Assembly (NCBI GenBank): GCA_027021145.1
Contig: JALUUX010000100.1
Coordinates: 1-22,458 of the forward strand
DNA length: 22,458 nucleotides
Origin: Candidatus Shapirobacteria bacterium
Lineage (GTDB): Bacteria; Patescibacteriota; Microgenomatia; UBA12405; JAHJSD01
Direction of reading: 5' to 3'
The notes below the pieces were generated by a model. The model made no database searches, was not told the DNA's origin, and saw only the letters and a program-made list of their open reading frames with translations. Both the position numbers and the translations under genes were made by a program. Position 1 is the first letter of the stretch. Every line of letters begins with the position of its first letter. Below, in pieces: positions 13,217 through 21,162 of the stretch.

Positions 13217-13278
13217 TTATATTGGACAATATAAAAACCTTCTTCGACTTTAATGATTTAATATATTAATATATTAAA
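13217..13278. promoter_or_regulatory. AT-rich palindromes upstream of enolase
   Basis: There are two inverted repeats: TTATATT-GGAC-AATATAA (13217-13234), within a longer imperfect stem flanked by CGAAG/CTTCG, and a perfect 22-base palindrome at 13257-13278 centred on TATTAATA. They fill the gap between the tRNA-Lys locus and the enolase promoter and could be operators. No regulator is identified. The rest of 13127-13322 holds no gene. Confidence 0.4.
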
Positions 13279-13284
13279 GTCAGC

Positions 13285-13311
13285 TTGTTTGGGGTCGATA
13301 TGGTGTATAAT
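13285..13311 (+). promoter_or_regulatory. Probable enolase promoter
   Basis: A TTGTTT (13285-13290) and a perfect TATAAT (13306-13311) are separated by 15 bases. The TATAAT lies 11 bases before the enolase ATG at 13323, so the mRNA would be nearly leaderless, matching the absence of a Shine-Dalgarno. Confidence 0.5.
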
Positions 13312-13322
13312 GATTTCAATTA

Positions 13323-14425
13323 ATGAAGATTAAAAAAATCCTGGCCAGAAAAATTTTGGATTCGGCTGGGAGTTGGACTGTTGAGTGTCTATTGGAAACA
13401 GATGGGGGAATCACCAGGGCTTCTGTCCCCACAGGAATCTCTGCCGGAAGCGAAGAAAAAAAGCAGTTTCAGCCGAAATAGCAATTGAACAAATCAACCA
13501 AGAAATCAGTCCCAAAATCCAAAACCTCAATTTAACCCAGAAAGAATTGGATCAAATTTTGATGACTGGCGAATGGGGGAGCAATGCCACTCTGGCTGTT
13601 TCAGCTGCCTTTTTTAAACAAAAAATAAAGAGTGCCACTATGCCTTGGTCAAAGAAACTACCCTCACTAATGATGCTTATGTTTGAGGGCAAAAAGCACG
13701 GCAACAAAAATCTTAAGATTCAGGAATTCATGATTGTTGTTGACCAAATAGAAAAGGGGGTTGAATTCTATCAACGAGTTAAAGATTATCTAGAGCAAGA
13801 AAGAATTATAACTACAGTGGGGAGTGAAGGGGGATTCTCACCTCCCAATTTTGATGACGAAAAAATTCTTGATCTTTTAAAATCTTTAGGAGCCAAAAAG
13901 ATCGCCCTCGATGTTGCTGCCAGTCACTCAGAAATTAACTCCTCTATCCTTCTCAATATTGTGCGACGTTACCCAATTGTTAGTTTAGAAGATCCACTGT
14001 CCGAATCTGACTGGCAAGGATGGCAAGATTTTTATCACCAAGTAAGAGAAATTAATCCAGAAATTCTAATCGTCGCTGATGATCTGACCGTTACTGATAA
14101 AGAGAAAGTCAAAAAAGGAGCAGAAGAAAAATTATTCAACGCCGTAATTATTAAACCTAACCAGCAGGGAACAATTACAGCGGCAGCAGAAGCAATCAGA
14201 ATCGCCAAGAGTTTGGGGACTAAAACCATTGTTTCTCATCGAGGTCGGGAAACCAATGATGCCTGGATTGTCGACTTTGCTCTCAAGCATCAAAGTGATT
14301 TTGTCAAATTCGGCGCCCCTTGTCGCGGCGAACGCGTGGCTAAGTATAATCGCCTCAGCGAAATCGTGGGTGAGGATAAAGCTCGGCCAGATAAGCCCGT
14401 AAAATCCGGGTTTGACTCCAGTTAG
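13323..14425 (+). CDS. eno: Enolase, divergent, requiring a -1 frameshift
   Basis: Enolase interconverts 2-phosphoglycerate and PEP. Frame one starts at ATG 13323 with KKILARKILDSAGSWTVECLL and ASVPTGISAGSEEKK, the family N-terminus, then hits TAG at 13479. The rest continues in the -1 frame from GCA at 13463 (AVSAEIAIEQINQEISPK). The shift point is A AAA AAG (13457-13463). Catalytic features remain: SEGGFSPP, Mg ligands in DVAASH, LEDPL and ADDL, the general-base Lys in IIKPNQQGT, and SHRGRETND. The usual loop after the N-terminal STG motif (EAVELRDG region) is missing, so it is shorter than typical. The shift may be programmed, rescued by slippage, or a mutation or sequencing error. It overlaps the opposing deaminase gene by 71 bases tail to tail. 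Confidence 0.82.
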
Positions 14426-14813
14426 AACAAATTAAAGCTAAGCGCTTAAGGGCAAAGTCTCGCTTCATTTTCAACATCATTTCAAGACAAACACCGCAAG
14501 GGGTGCAAACAAGGTCATTAGACCACTCATGCCGGTTGAAGGTGCCAATAATTACTATTAATTGAGGCCGACCGACCTTTGAATCAAGACGATGAAAGTA
14601 ATATTGGTCTAGAGCCATCCTTTCCGCACAAGTTGAGCCCACCGGCCGAGTCCATTCGTTAGCAGCCCCATAAAATTTCTTTCCCCGATCAGTAAGGAGG
14701 ATGCAACCAATCTTGTGCCCTCGTTTATGCTTGCTCCTGGTAGCCGCTCTCTTGGCTTCTGTCAACAACTCCTTTTCTCGAGAACTTAGGTCTTCCCAAG
14801 CTACTATTTTCAT
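14355..14813 (-). CDS. Cytidine deaminase-like zinc hydrolase
   Basis: The 152-residue protein belongs to the cytidine/deoxycytidylate deaminase superfamily, which hydrolyses the amino group of cytosine-type bases. The zinc-binding and catalytic residues are C62-A63-E64 in GSTCAERMAL and C106/C109 in CTPCGVCLEM, the CDA pattern (C-A-E and P-C-x-x-C). The length fits tetrameric free-nucleoside cytidine deaminases (~130-150). The gene stands alone on the minus strand, with its own promoter in the 82-base divergent gap to a phosphatase gene. Its 3' end overlaps enolase. The precise substrate is not determined by sequence. Confidence 0.85.
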   Translation of the reverse strand: MKIVAWEDLSSREKELLTEAKRAATRSKHKRGHKIGCILLTDRGKKFYGAANEWTRPVGSTCAERMALDQYYFHRLDSKVGRPQLIVIIGTFNRHEWSNDLVCTPCGVCLEMMLKMKRDFALKRLALICSNWSQTRILRAYLAELYPHPRFR

Positions 14814-14821
14814 AGCGGTTT

Positions 14822-14849
14822 ATTATATCATGCAACTTTTCGAATACAA
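14822..14849 (-). promoter_or_regulatory. Promoter of the cytidine deaminase-like gene
   Basis: On the minus strand TTGTAT (14844-14849) and TATAAT (14822-14827) are spaced 16 bases apart. Only 8 bases follow before the ATG at 14813, with no ribosome binding site, so the transcript is expected to be leaderless. Confidence 0.6.
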
Positions 14850-14895
14850 GATAGTAAGCACAATAAAAGATAAACAGACTATGATAAAATAAATT

Positions 14896-15468
14896 ATGAA
14901 ATTAACTCTTATTAGACACTCAAAAACCTCGCCAACGGCAGATATCCCTATCCCTCTTTGGGGGCTCTCTAAAGAAGGGGTAAAACTAGCCAAAAAATTA
15001 AGCGAAAACAAGACGATCAAAGAGATAGAAGTGATCTATTCCAGCCTTCAAACTAAAGCTTTAGAGACTGCCTTATTATTAGCTAAACCGAACGCAATTC
15101 CAATCAAAACAAATCCCTGTTTGACCGAAATCTCCTCATTCACAATTAAATTTTTTGGCTCAAGAAAGTACGAAGAAAATGTAAAAAACTTCTACGCTGG
15201 AAAAAGCAAGAGAATTGCTGGCGGAGAGACCCATCAAGAGGCCCTAGAAAGATTTTCGCGAGCGATAAATAAAATCATTAATAAAGAAAAGAATAGGGGA
15301 GTCAAAAATATTGGTATTGTTTCCCATGGAAACATTCTGTCCTTTTTCTCAGCGCAATTTTGCCCCTACTCACCCTTAGAAATTCATCAACTGATCAAGA
15401 TGCCCGATGTCGCTATTTTAGATTGGCAAGATAAAAAATTTATCAAATTTTACGGAGAAACAATATGA
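14896..15468 (+). CDS. Histidine phosphatase family protein
   Basis: The 190-residue protein is of the phosphoglycerate mutase/SixA-like superfamily. The phosphorylated His is in LTLIRHSKTS (RHS instead of the commoner RHG); YSSLQTKALETALLLA is the second conserved segment; the second catalytic His is in IGIVSHGNILSFF. The protein should dephosphorylate a small molecule or protein; it lacks the features of a true glycolytic mutase. Its stop overlaps the start of the next gene (ATGA at 15465-15468), so the two are translationally coupled phosphatase genes. Confidence 0.85.
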   Translation: MKLTLIRHSKTSPTADIPIPLWGLSKEGVKLAKKLSENKTIKEIEVIYSSLQTKALETALLLAKPNAIPIKTNPCLTEISSFTIKFFGSRKYEENVKNFYAGKSKRIAGGETHQEALERFSRAINKIINKEKNRGVKNIGIVSHGNILSFFSAQFCPYSPLEIHQLIKMPDVAILDWQDKKFIKFYGETI

Positions 15469-16061
15469 TCAAGGCAATAATTTTTGACCTTAATGGGGTT
15501 TTTCTGCAAGCCGAATACTTAACAAAAAGAGTTGAAAAGAAATATGGAATTCCGGGGGAAAAATTATTACCAATCTTAAAAGAAGTAATGGCAATTGCTC
15601 GGAAGCCAGGTATCGAGGACTCCTTTGCCCTTTGGCGACCAAAGTTAAAGAAGATTGGCTTCAATATTGATCGAGAAGAATTTTTTAACTTTTGGTTTTC
15701 TGGAGAAAAATTAGTCCCAAAACTAATCGACTACACGAAAAAACTCAAAGAGCGAGGTCTCAAAGTGTTTATCCTCTCGAATAATTTTAAAGAAAGAACT
15801 AAATATTATCGGAAAAACTTCCCAGAGATATTTTCCAGCGTTGACAAAGTGTACTTTTCTTGGGAGACCGGTTTTGTTAAGCCTGACCCAAAAGCATACT
15901 TAAACATCCTTCGTGAGCAAAGATTAAGACCAGAAGAGTGCCTCTATTTTGATGATTCCGAAGAAAACATTAAGAGTGCTCAAAAACTCGGCATCAGAGC
16001 CATAAAGTACATTAGTTTTCTAGAGACCAAAAAAATCATCGAAACTTATTTGACCACATAA
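15465..16061 (+). CDS. HAD-IA hydrolase with Asn in the acid/base position
   Basis: The 198-residue haloacid dehalogenase-type hydrolase is of the YihX-like group. Motif I is IIFDLNGVF: nucleophile D8 is present, but the usual D+2 acid/base is Asn (N10). Motif II Ser is in FILSNN, motif III Lys in GFVKPDPKAY, and motif IV acids in YFDDSEEN. The helical cap lies between motifs I and II. Some subfamily members have a non-Asp residue at D+2, so activity is not ruled out. The gene starts inside the stop codon of the preceding phosphatase gene. Its 3' end overlaps the opposing GpmA-like gene by 16 bases. Confidence 0.85.
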   Translation: MIKAIIFDLNGVFLQAEYLTKRVEKKYGIPGEKLLPILKEVMAIARKPGIEDSFALWRPKLKKIGFNIDREEFFNFWFSGEKLVPKLIDYTKKLKERGLKVFILSNNFKERTKYYRKNFPEIFSSVDKVYFSWETGFVKPDPKAYLNILREQRLRPEECLYFDDSEENIKSAQKLGIRAIKYISFLETKKIIETYLTT

Positions 16062-16711
16062 CTGGCGTAGTCGCCGAAGGGGTTCTCGAGAGTGAGCGTC
16101 TCCTCAATGGTTAAATTTTCAAAGAGTTTTCTTAACAAACGCATGGTGTTGTTTGTGCAACAAATTGATACATTAATTCCACCTTTTCTTATTCTATCTA
16201 CTAATTTTCTATAAAAAGGATAAACTCTGTGTTCAAATACATCTTTTATACTTTCGCCTCCGGGTGGGGGAACATCCCATGATCGACGATAAAGAACCGC
16301 TTTTTCTGGACTCTCTCTCATTAATTTCAATTTACTTTTTCCGGTCAGGAAGCCGTAATCTCGCTCTAATAAAAGATTCTCTTCTTCTAGGGGAACATCA
16401 GAATGATAGCGAAGAACTTCTCCTGCCGTTTGGCGACAACGAATCAAAGGAGAAATGATCATTAAATCGATCTTCTTATCTCTTAGTTTTTTGGCTAATT
16501 CTTTTGCTTGGCGGATACCAGTTGGAGTTAGGCGACTATTTCTTCTTCCCGAAAAAATTCGTCGAATATTATCATATGTCTGAGTATGGCGAAAAATATA
16601 AACAGTGGGCCAACGCCGAGATTCATCTTTGGGCAAAGGTTTAGCTCCTTGACCTGGATGACGCAAAGAGGCTAGGGCTGCTTGTCTAATTTTGTCAAAA
16701 TCAACGGCCAT
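16046..16711 (-). CDS. GpmA-like phosphoglycerate mutase homologue lacking the second catalytic His
   Basis: The 221-residue protein is related to 2,3-bisphosphoglycerate-dependent phosphoglycerate mutase. Beyond a ~35-residue N-terminal extension it has YIFRHTQT (H42), SGRRNSRLTPTG, ERDYGFLTGKSK and YRRSWDVPPPGGESIKDV, all diagnostic of the GpmA branch rather than general phosphatases. The family motif AAHGNSLR near the C-terminus is here CCTNNTMR (T186 in place of His). The codon is ACA on the minus strand, so more than one base differs from a His codon. Mutase activity is therefore doubtful. The gene follows rsmI on the minus strand with a one-base gap, so they form an operon. It may be a relic or have a changed role. 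Confidence 0.8.
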   Translation of the reverse strand: MAVDFDKIRQAALASLRHPGQGAKPLPKDESRRWPTVYIFRHTQTYDNIRRIFSGRRNSRLTPTGIRQAKELAKKLRDKKIDLMIISPLIRCRQTAGEVLRYHSDVPLEEENLLLERDYGFLTGKSKLKLMRESPEKAVLYRRSWDVPPPGGESIKDVFEHRVYPFYRKLVDRIRKGGINVSICCTNNTMRLLRKLFENLTIEETLTLENPFGDYASYVVK

Positions 16712-16712
16712 G

Positions 16713-17402
16713 CTAGTCTAGAACAAAAACCACAGTAATTTCTCCCTTTATTTTTTTTCTTTGGTTTAATTCTAGCAGAATTTCATCTAATCGACCACGA
16801 ATCACCTCTTCAAATTTCTTAGTTAACTCACGACAAACAGCTAACCGGACATTGCCGAATAATTCTCTGATCACAACCAATGTCTTCAAGAGTCGAGTGG
16901 GAGCCTCATAAAAAACTACTGTAGGAATCAATCTGTGATCCAATTTAATTAGTTGTTTTAATAACTTTCTTTTTCGCCCCACTCGCTTAGGTAAAAAGCC
17001 AAGAAAAACAAAATGGTCGGGGGGAAAACCGGAGGCAATTAGAGCGGTTAAAAAAGCCGAAGGCCCAGGCACCACTTCAAGCTCAAAACCACGGGCTAAA
17101 ACCTCTTTAACCAATTTATAGCCCGGATCAGCCAAGAGTGGGGTGCCAGCATTAGAAACTAAAGCTACATTTTTCCCTTTTTCTAGGAAATCAATTACTA
17201 AAGGAATCCTCCTAACCTCGTTTTCTTGATAATACGAAATGAGTTTGGGTTCACCAGAAATTCCTAGTCGCGAGAGAAGATAATTGGTTTTCCGAGTGTC
17301 TTCAGCTAAAATTAAATCAACTTGGGCCAATACTTTCTTAGCCCTAAGAGTAATGTCATCGAGATTGCCAATGGGAGTAGAAACAAGATATAACTTTGAC
17401 AT
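16713..17402 (-). CDS. rsmI: 16S rRNA 2'-O-methyltransferase RsmI
   Basis: The 229-residue SAM-dependent methyltransferase acts on the ribose of C1402 in 16S rRNA. KLYLVSTPIGNLDDITLRAKKVL is the hallmark N-terminus, followed by LILAEDTRKT, then VALVSNAGTPLLADPGYKLV (usually SDAGTP; here Asn replaces Asp), then VVPGPSAFLTALIASGFP and FLGFLPK. The tetrapyrrole-methylase-like fold is evident. The length is a little below the ~280-residue norm because the C-terminal extension is absent. It is divergent from the transglutaminase-like gene across a 32-base AT-rich gap that must hold both promoters. Confidence 0.95.
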   Translation of the reverse strand: MSKLYLVSTPIGNLDDITLRAKKVLAQVDLILAEDTRKTNYLLSRLGISGEPKLISYYQENEVRRIPLVIDFLEKGKNVALVSNAGTPLLADPGYKLVKEVLARGFELEVVPGPSAFLTALIASGFPPDHFVFLGFLPKRVGRKRKLLKQLIKLDHRLIPTVVFYEAPTRLLKTLVVIRELFGNVRLAVCRELTKKFEEVIRGRLDEILLELNQRKKIKGEITVVFVLD

Positions 17403-17434
17403 TAATTATTAGTTAATTATTACCAAACTTTCTG

Positions 17435-19177
17435 ATGATTAAAAGAGCAATTCTTTGGCTTTTCTTAGTTTCTATTATAGCTTTTTTGCCAGCAAATGCT
17501 AGCATTGAGTTTGAAACTAATTATCAAATTATTTACCAAATCGGTCCCCGAGGAAGCGCTCAAGTTACCCAAAACATTAGCCTAACCAATAAATTTTCTA
17601 ATATTTATGCCAGAGAATATCAGCTGATTATCAATGGAATCGAAATTAAAAATATCAAAGCTTGGGATCAACAGGGTAATATCTTAAAGGAGGCCAAAAG
17701 AGAGCAGGATCAGGTCAAAATTAAACTAAATTTTAATCAAGAAGTAGTTGGCAAAAACAAAACACTTACTTTCCACCTTTCTTATCTCATTCCTCAGTTT
17801 GCTGTCAAAAAGGGTCGGGTTTGGGAATTGACTCTTCCTCAAATTAATAATCTCTCAGAAATTGACTCACTTCAATTAGTTATCAAAGCGCCAATTGCTT
17901 TCGGAGAACTCTCTTATGCCTCAATTAAGCCAAAGAATAGAAACAGAAAAGGGGAGTACCAAATTTTGGAATATCAAAAGAGCGATCTAAAGCGGCAGCC
18001 ACTGATTTTAGCTTTTGGGACCTTTCAAATTTTTGACTTTTCCCTTCGCTTCTATCTCCAAAATACTCAACCAGAGACAATAACCAAACTGATTCCCATT
18101 CCCCCTGATACCCCCTACCAAAGCGTAGTTCTAAGTTATATTAATCCTCGTCCCCAACGAATAAAGCTAGATCAAGATTTTAACTGGCTGGCCGAATACC
18201 AACTCCAAGCCAATGAAGAGAAGGTGGTTGTTGTCCAAGGACAAGCAAAAGTCTTCTCAGAGCCCGAGAACTTTGCCTTAGTTGATCTCCTCAGACAACA
18301 AAATCGTCGCTCCTACCTCCAAAGTCAACCATTCTGGGAGGTGGACCATCCCCTGATTAAAAAATTATCGCAACAATTAGACGATATTGAGCAGATCTAC
18401 CAGTTGGTAATCAATCAGCTTGATTATGATTATCAAAATATTGCTAGCGCTCGTCGAAAGGGAGCAGTGCGCGCTTATCAAACCAAACTCGGGGTTTGCA
18501 CCGAGTTTAGCGATCTTTTTATTGCCTTAGCTAGAGCTGCTGGTATTCCCAGCCGGGAATTACAAGGCTTTGCCTTCACTGGGGACCAAAAAATTATCAG
18601 TTTAGCAGCTAATAACGATGTCCTCCACTCCTGGCCAGAATATTGGGATCAGAATAGGAAAATCTGGGTTCCGGTGGATCCGACTTGGGCCAAGACAACA
18701 GGAGGTATGGATTTTCTTAAACAGTTTGATTTGGGCCATCTTGTCTTTGTCATTCATGGGCAAAGCAGCGTTTATCCCCCTCCTCCCGGGGCCTATCGAT
18801 CAGGTATTAACCAAAAAAATGTTGAAGTCAAATTTGCCAAGAAGCTTCTTTCTCTTCCTCAAGTTAAGTTTGAAGCTGATTTGGTTTTTCAAAAAAACCA
18901 ACCGGCAATTTTGATCAAAAACAAGAGTTTGGCCCCTGTTTATCAAATTTCTGTCCAGCTTAAAGAAGGAAAAGATGAGAAGGCTCAGACCAAAATTATC
19001 GATTATTTGCCCCCGTTAGGTGAGAAAACTATTGACATTTCTCCACCGGGATTGCTGAGCCGAGTTTTTGGCCGACCCAAATATCACCTTCAAATAAAAG
19101 AGCAGCAATGGCAGTTTAATTATCCTAAGCCTAAATTGAATCTCATTCGCCTTTTTGGTAAGCTATTGAGAAAGTGA
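17435..19177 (+). CDS. Exported transglutaminase-like (protease-fold) protein
   Basis: The 580-residue protein has an N-terminal signal or anchor segment (AILWLFLVSIIAFLPANA, ~4-21) and so acts outside the membrane. Residues ~25-300 are beta-rich with no recognised motif. A transglutaminase-like core follows, with triad C355 (LGVCTEFSDLFIALARAAGIPSR), H398 (VLHSWPEYWD) and D415 (VPVDPTWAKT). Proteins of this fold cleave or crosslink peptides or cell-wall material. A second beta-rich region occupies the C-terminus. It starts an operon of four overlapping genes with a GTGA junction to the next gene. Envelope remodelling is a likely but unproven role. Confidence 0.85.
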   Translation: MIKRAILWLFLVSIIAFLPANASIEFETNYQIIYQIGPRGSAQVTQNISLTNKFSNIYAREYQLIINGIEIKNIKAWDQQGNILKEAKREQDQVKIKLNFNQEVVGKNKTLTFHLSYLIPQFAVKKGRVWELTLPQINNLSEIDSLQLVIKAPIAFGELSYASIKPKNRNRKGEYQILEYQKSDLKRQPLILAFGTFQIFDFSLRFYLQNTQPETITKLIPIPPDTPYQSVVLSYINPRPQRIKLDQDFNWLAEYQLQANEEKVVVVQGQAKVFSEPENFALVDLLRQQNRRSYLQSQPFWEVDHPLIKKLSQQLDDIEQIYQLVINQLDYDYQNIASARRKGAVRAYQTKLGVCTEFSDLFIALARAAGIPSRELQGFAFTGDQKIISLAANNDVLHSWPEYWDQNRKIWVPVDPTWAKTTGGMDFLKQFDLGHLVFVIHGQSSVYPPPPGAYRSGINQKNVEVKFAKKLLSLPQVKFEADLVFQKNQPAILIKNKSLAPVYQISVQLKEGKDEKAQTKIIDYLPPLGEKTIDISPPGLLSRVFGRPKYHLQIKEQQWQFNYPKPKLNLIRLFGKLLRK

Positions 19178-19575
19178 GAAAATTACTTAAAACTATTGTC
19201 ATCAGCTCAATTGCTCTGGCGCTAGTGGCTGAGATTATCCCAGCGGTTAGTTTTGGTTCCAATAGAGTCACTATTTTATGGGCCGCAATAGGATTAACCA
19301 TTTTTGAGTACTTTCTCAAGCCGATTGCTAAAATTTTATTTCTGCCCATCAATCTTCTCACCCTGGGATTATTAAGATGGATAATCAATGTTATTGGTTT
19401 ATATCTAGTGGTCTCTTTGGTAAAAGATTTTAGGATTACACCCTATTATTTCCCCGGCTTTAACTGGCAGGGAATAATTCTTCCCTCAGCCCAACTCTCT
19501 CTCTTAGTTACTTATATTGTTATCTCTTTTCTAATAAATATAATAATTACGGGTTTTCGCTGGCTATTTAAGTAA
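19174..19575 (+). CDS. Four-TM small membrane protein (phage holin 4_2 / PF04020-like)
   Basis: The 133-residue integral membrane protein has hydrophobic segments at roughly residues 8-27, 34-54, 58-83 and 105-130. The pattern ILWAAIGLTIFEYFLKPIAKILFLPINLLTLGLLRWIINVIGLYLV matches the family often named mycobacterial four-TMS phage holin, which is a common chromosomal membrane protein rather than a phage gene. Translation starts at GTG 19174, overlapping the upstream stop (GTGA), and its stop overlaps the secG start (TAATG). Function is unknown; linkage to secG and an exported protein suggests a membrane or secretion context. Confidence 0.8.
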   Translation: MRKLLKTIVISSIALALVAEIIPAVSFGSNRVTILWAAIGLTIFEYFLKPIAKILFLPINLLTLGLLRWIINVIGLYLVVSLVKDFRITPYYFPGFNWQGIILPSAQLSLLVTYIVISFLINIIITGFRWLFK

Positions 19576-19793
19576 TGAACTACCGGTTAGGATTAGCAAT
19601 TGGACAAATTGCTCTTTCTTTTCTACTCATTATTTTAGTCCTGCTTCAGAATCCACCAGAAGAAACAGGCTTTAGCATCTCGCTGGCTCAACCCAAATTT
19701 AATCGCCGTGGGTTAGAAAAACTTAGTTTTGTCACCACCATCGTCATCCTGATGCTATTCCTACTCTCATCACTGCTACAGATACTAGTATGA
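19575..19793 (+). CDS. secG: Preprotein translocase subunit SecG
   Basis: The 72-residue protein has two transmembrane helices (residues ~6-24 and ~50-71) flanking a cytoplasmic loop. The loop has the SecG pattern: LVLLQNPPEETGFS, then FNRRGLEKLSFVTT. It assists SecYE-SecA protein export. The ATG overlaps the preceding stop (TAATG) and its own stop overlaps the next start (ATGA at 19790), giving strict translational coupling with a membrane protein and an exported solute-binding protein. Confidence 0.9.
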   Translation: MNYRLGLAIGQIALSFLLIILVLLQNPPEETGFSISLAQPKFNRRGLEKLSFVTTIVILMLFLLSSLLQILV

Positions 19794-21133
19794 TCAAAAA
19801 GACCAAGTTCTGGGTCAAGTTTTCCATTCAGATAATTAGACGCTACGGTTTAATTGTTTTGTTAAGCGCCGCCCTTACCACATCAATTGCCCTGATTCTG
19901 CACAAAAGTCTAACTCAAATTCGCCAACTTTTCCCTCAAACTAGAAGGATTGGCGTCGTAGGCAAATATCAACTATCCACTCTTCCACCATCAATCTCTC
20001 ATTTAATTAGCTACGGTCTCACCAATATTCTTCCCAACGGCAGGGCCACCAGTTCTCCCATTATTGACAAATGGATTATCAAAGACTCGGGTCGAAAATA
20101 TATCTTTTATCTTAAAGACGACATTTACTGGCAAGATGGTCAATTGTTAAAACCCGAAGAAATTAACTATCAGATCAAGGGGGCTCAATTTTCTACTCGT
20201 GATCGAGCCATTATTATCAATCTCGATTCCATTTTTGTCCCTTTTCCCACCTTACTTGATCGGCCTATTTTTAAGAAAGAAAAAATAGGCCTTGGTCCCT
20301 ACAAAATCCAGAAAGTAAAAATTAGGGGGGGCAACTTTACCCAACTCCTCCTTAGCAACCAAAATAATAACCGAGATAGAATTCTATTCCGATTTTATCC
20401 CAACGAAAAATCACTTATTAACGCCTTTAAATTGGGAGAGGTGGATGAAATCTGGGAGGTAACTAACATTAATAAGCTTTCTTCCTGGAAAAATATTATT
20501 ATTAAAAATGAAACCGAGGTTAATCAAAGATATGTTGCTTTATTTTTTAATACCCGGAAAGAACCTTTCTCAATAAAAAGAGTTCGTCAAGCTTTAGCTT
20601 ATGCAATCCAAAAACCACCTCTAAAAGATCGAGCCCTAGGTCCTATTGCTCCCTCATCTTGGGCTTATAACGATAAGGTTAAAACTTATCATTTTAACCC
20701 TCAACATGCCCGCAAACTTCTAGCTAAAACTGAGTGGCAACCGCAAGATAATTGGCAGATCACAATCTCCACTCTGCCGGAATTTATAGATTGGGCCGAA
20801 AAAATTAAAAGCGATTGGGAAGAATATCTAAAGTTTAAAGCAGAGATATATGTCACTAATTTCATTCCTGACCCAAATAATTTCGACGTCTTTCTGGGTT
20901 ACGGAGTAATTCCTCCTGATCCCGACCAATACTTTTTCTGGCACTCTACCCAACAAGGCAACATCACCGGAATCAAAAATCCAAGAATTGATCAATTATT
21001 AGAAAAGGGGAGAAAAACACTCGATTTTGAGAAAAGACGGAAAATCTATCATGACTTTCAGAGAGCCCTATCAGAAGAGGTGCCAGCGATTTTTCTCTTT
21101 TATCCCCATAATTACCGAGTAATCAGGAGGTAA
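19790..21133 (+). CDS. Family-5 (peptide/oligopeptide type) extracellular solute-binding protein
   Basis: The 447-residue protein is related to DppA/OppA-type binding proteins. It has an N-terminal transmembrane anchor (YGLIVLLSAALTTSIALIL, ~19-37) and no lipobox Cys. Family features include WIIKDSGRKYIFYLKDDIYWQDGQ with the LRxGxxWxDG-like motif, a GLGPYKI turn, a VALFFNTRKEPFSIKRVRQALAYAI segment (N-x-x-x-P-[FL]-x-x-x-x-VR-x-A), and a C-terminal RKIYHDFQRALSEEVPAIFLFY. It is shorter than the ~530-residue norm. No ABC permease or ATPase gene is adjacent. It may deliver peptides to a transporter encoded elsewhere. Confidence 0.88.
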   Translation: MIKKTKFWVKFSIQIIRRYGLIVLLSAALTTSIALILHKSLTQIRQLFPQTRRIGVVGKYQLSTLPPSISHLISYGLTNILPNGRATSSPIIDKWIIKDSGRKYIFYLKDDIYWQDGQLLKPEEINYQIKGAQFSTRDRAIIINLDSIFVPFPTLLDRPIFKKEKIGLGPYKIQKVKIRGGNFTQLLLSNQNNNRDRILFRFYPNEKSLINAFKLGEVDEIWEVTNINKLSSWKNIIIKNETEVNQRYVALFFNTRKEPFSIKRVRQALAYAIQKPPLKDRALGPIAPSSWAYNDKVKTYHFNPQHARKLLAKTEWQPQDNWQITISTLPEFIDWAEKIKSDWEEYLKFKAEIYVTNFIPDPNNFDVFLGYGVIPPDPDQYFFWHSTQQGNITGIKNPRIDQLLEKGRKTLDFEKRRKIYHDFQRALSEEVPAIFLFYPHNYRVIRR

Positions 21134-21162
21134 GATCTTAAAGATAAACTTCTTCGTTTTTG

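Noticed and set aside
19174..19575. Prophage holin as a sign of a phage remnant
   Set aside because: The holin-like family name reflects a widespread chromosomal four-TM protein, and the gene is embedded in a secG operon with no phage genes nearby.
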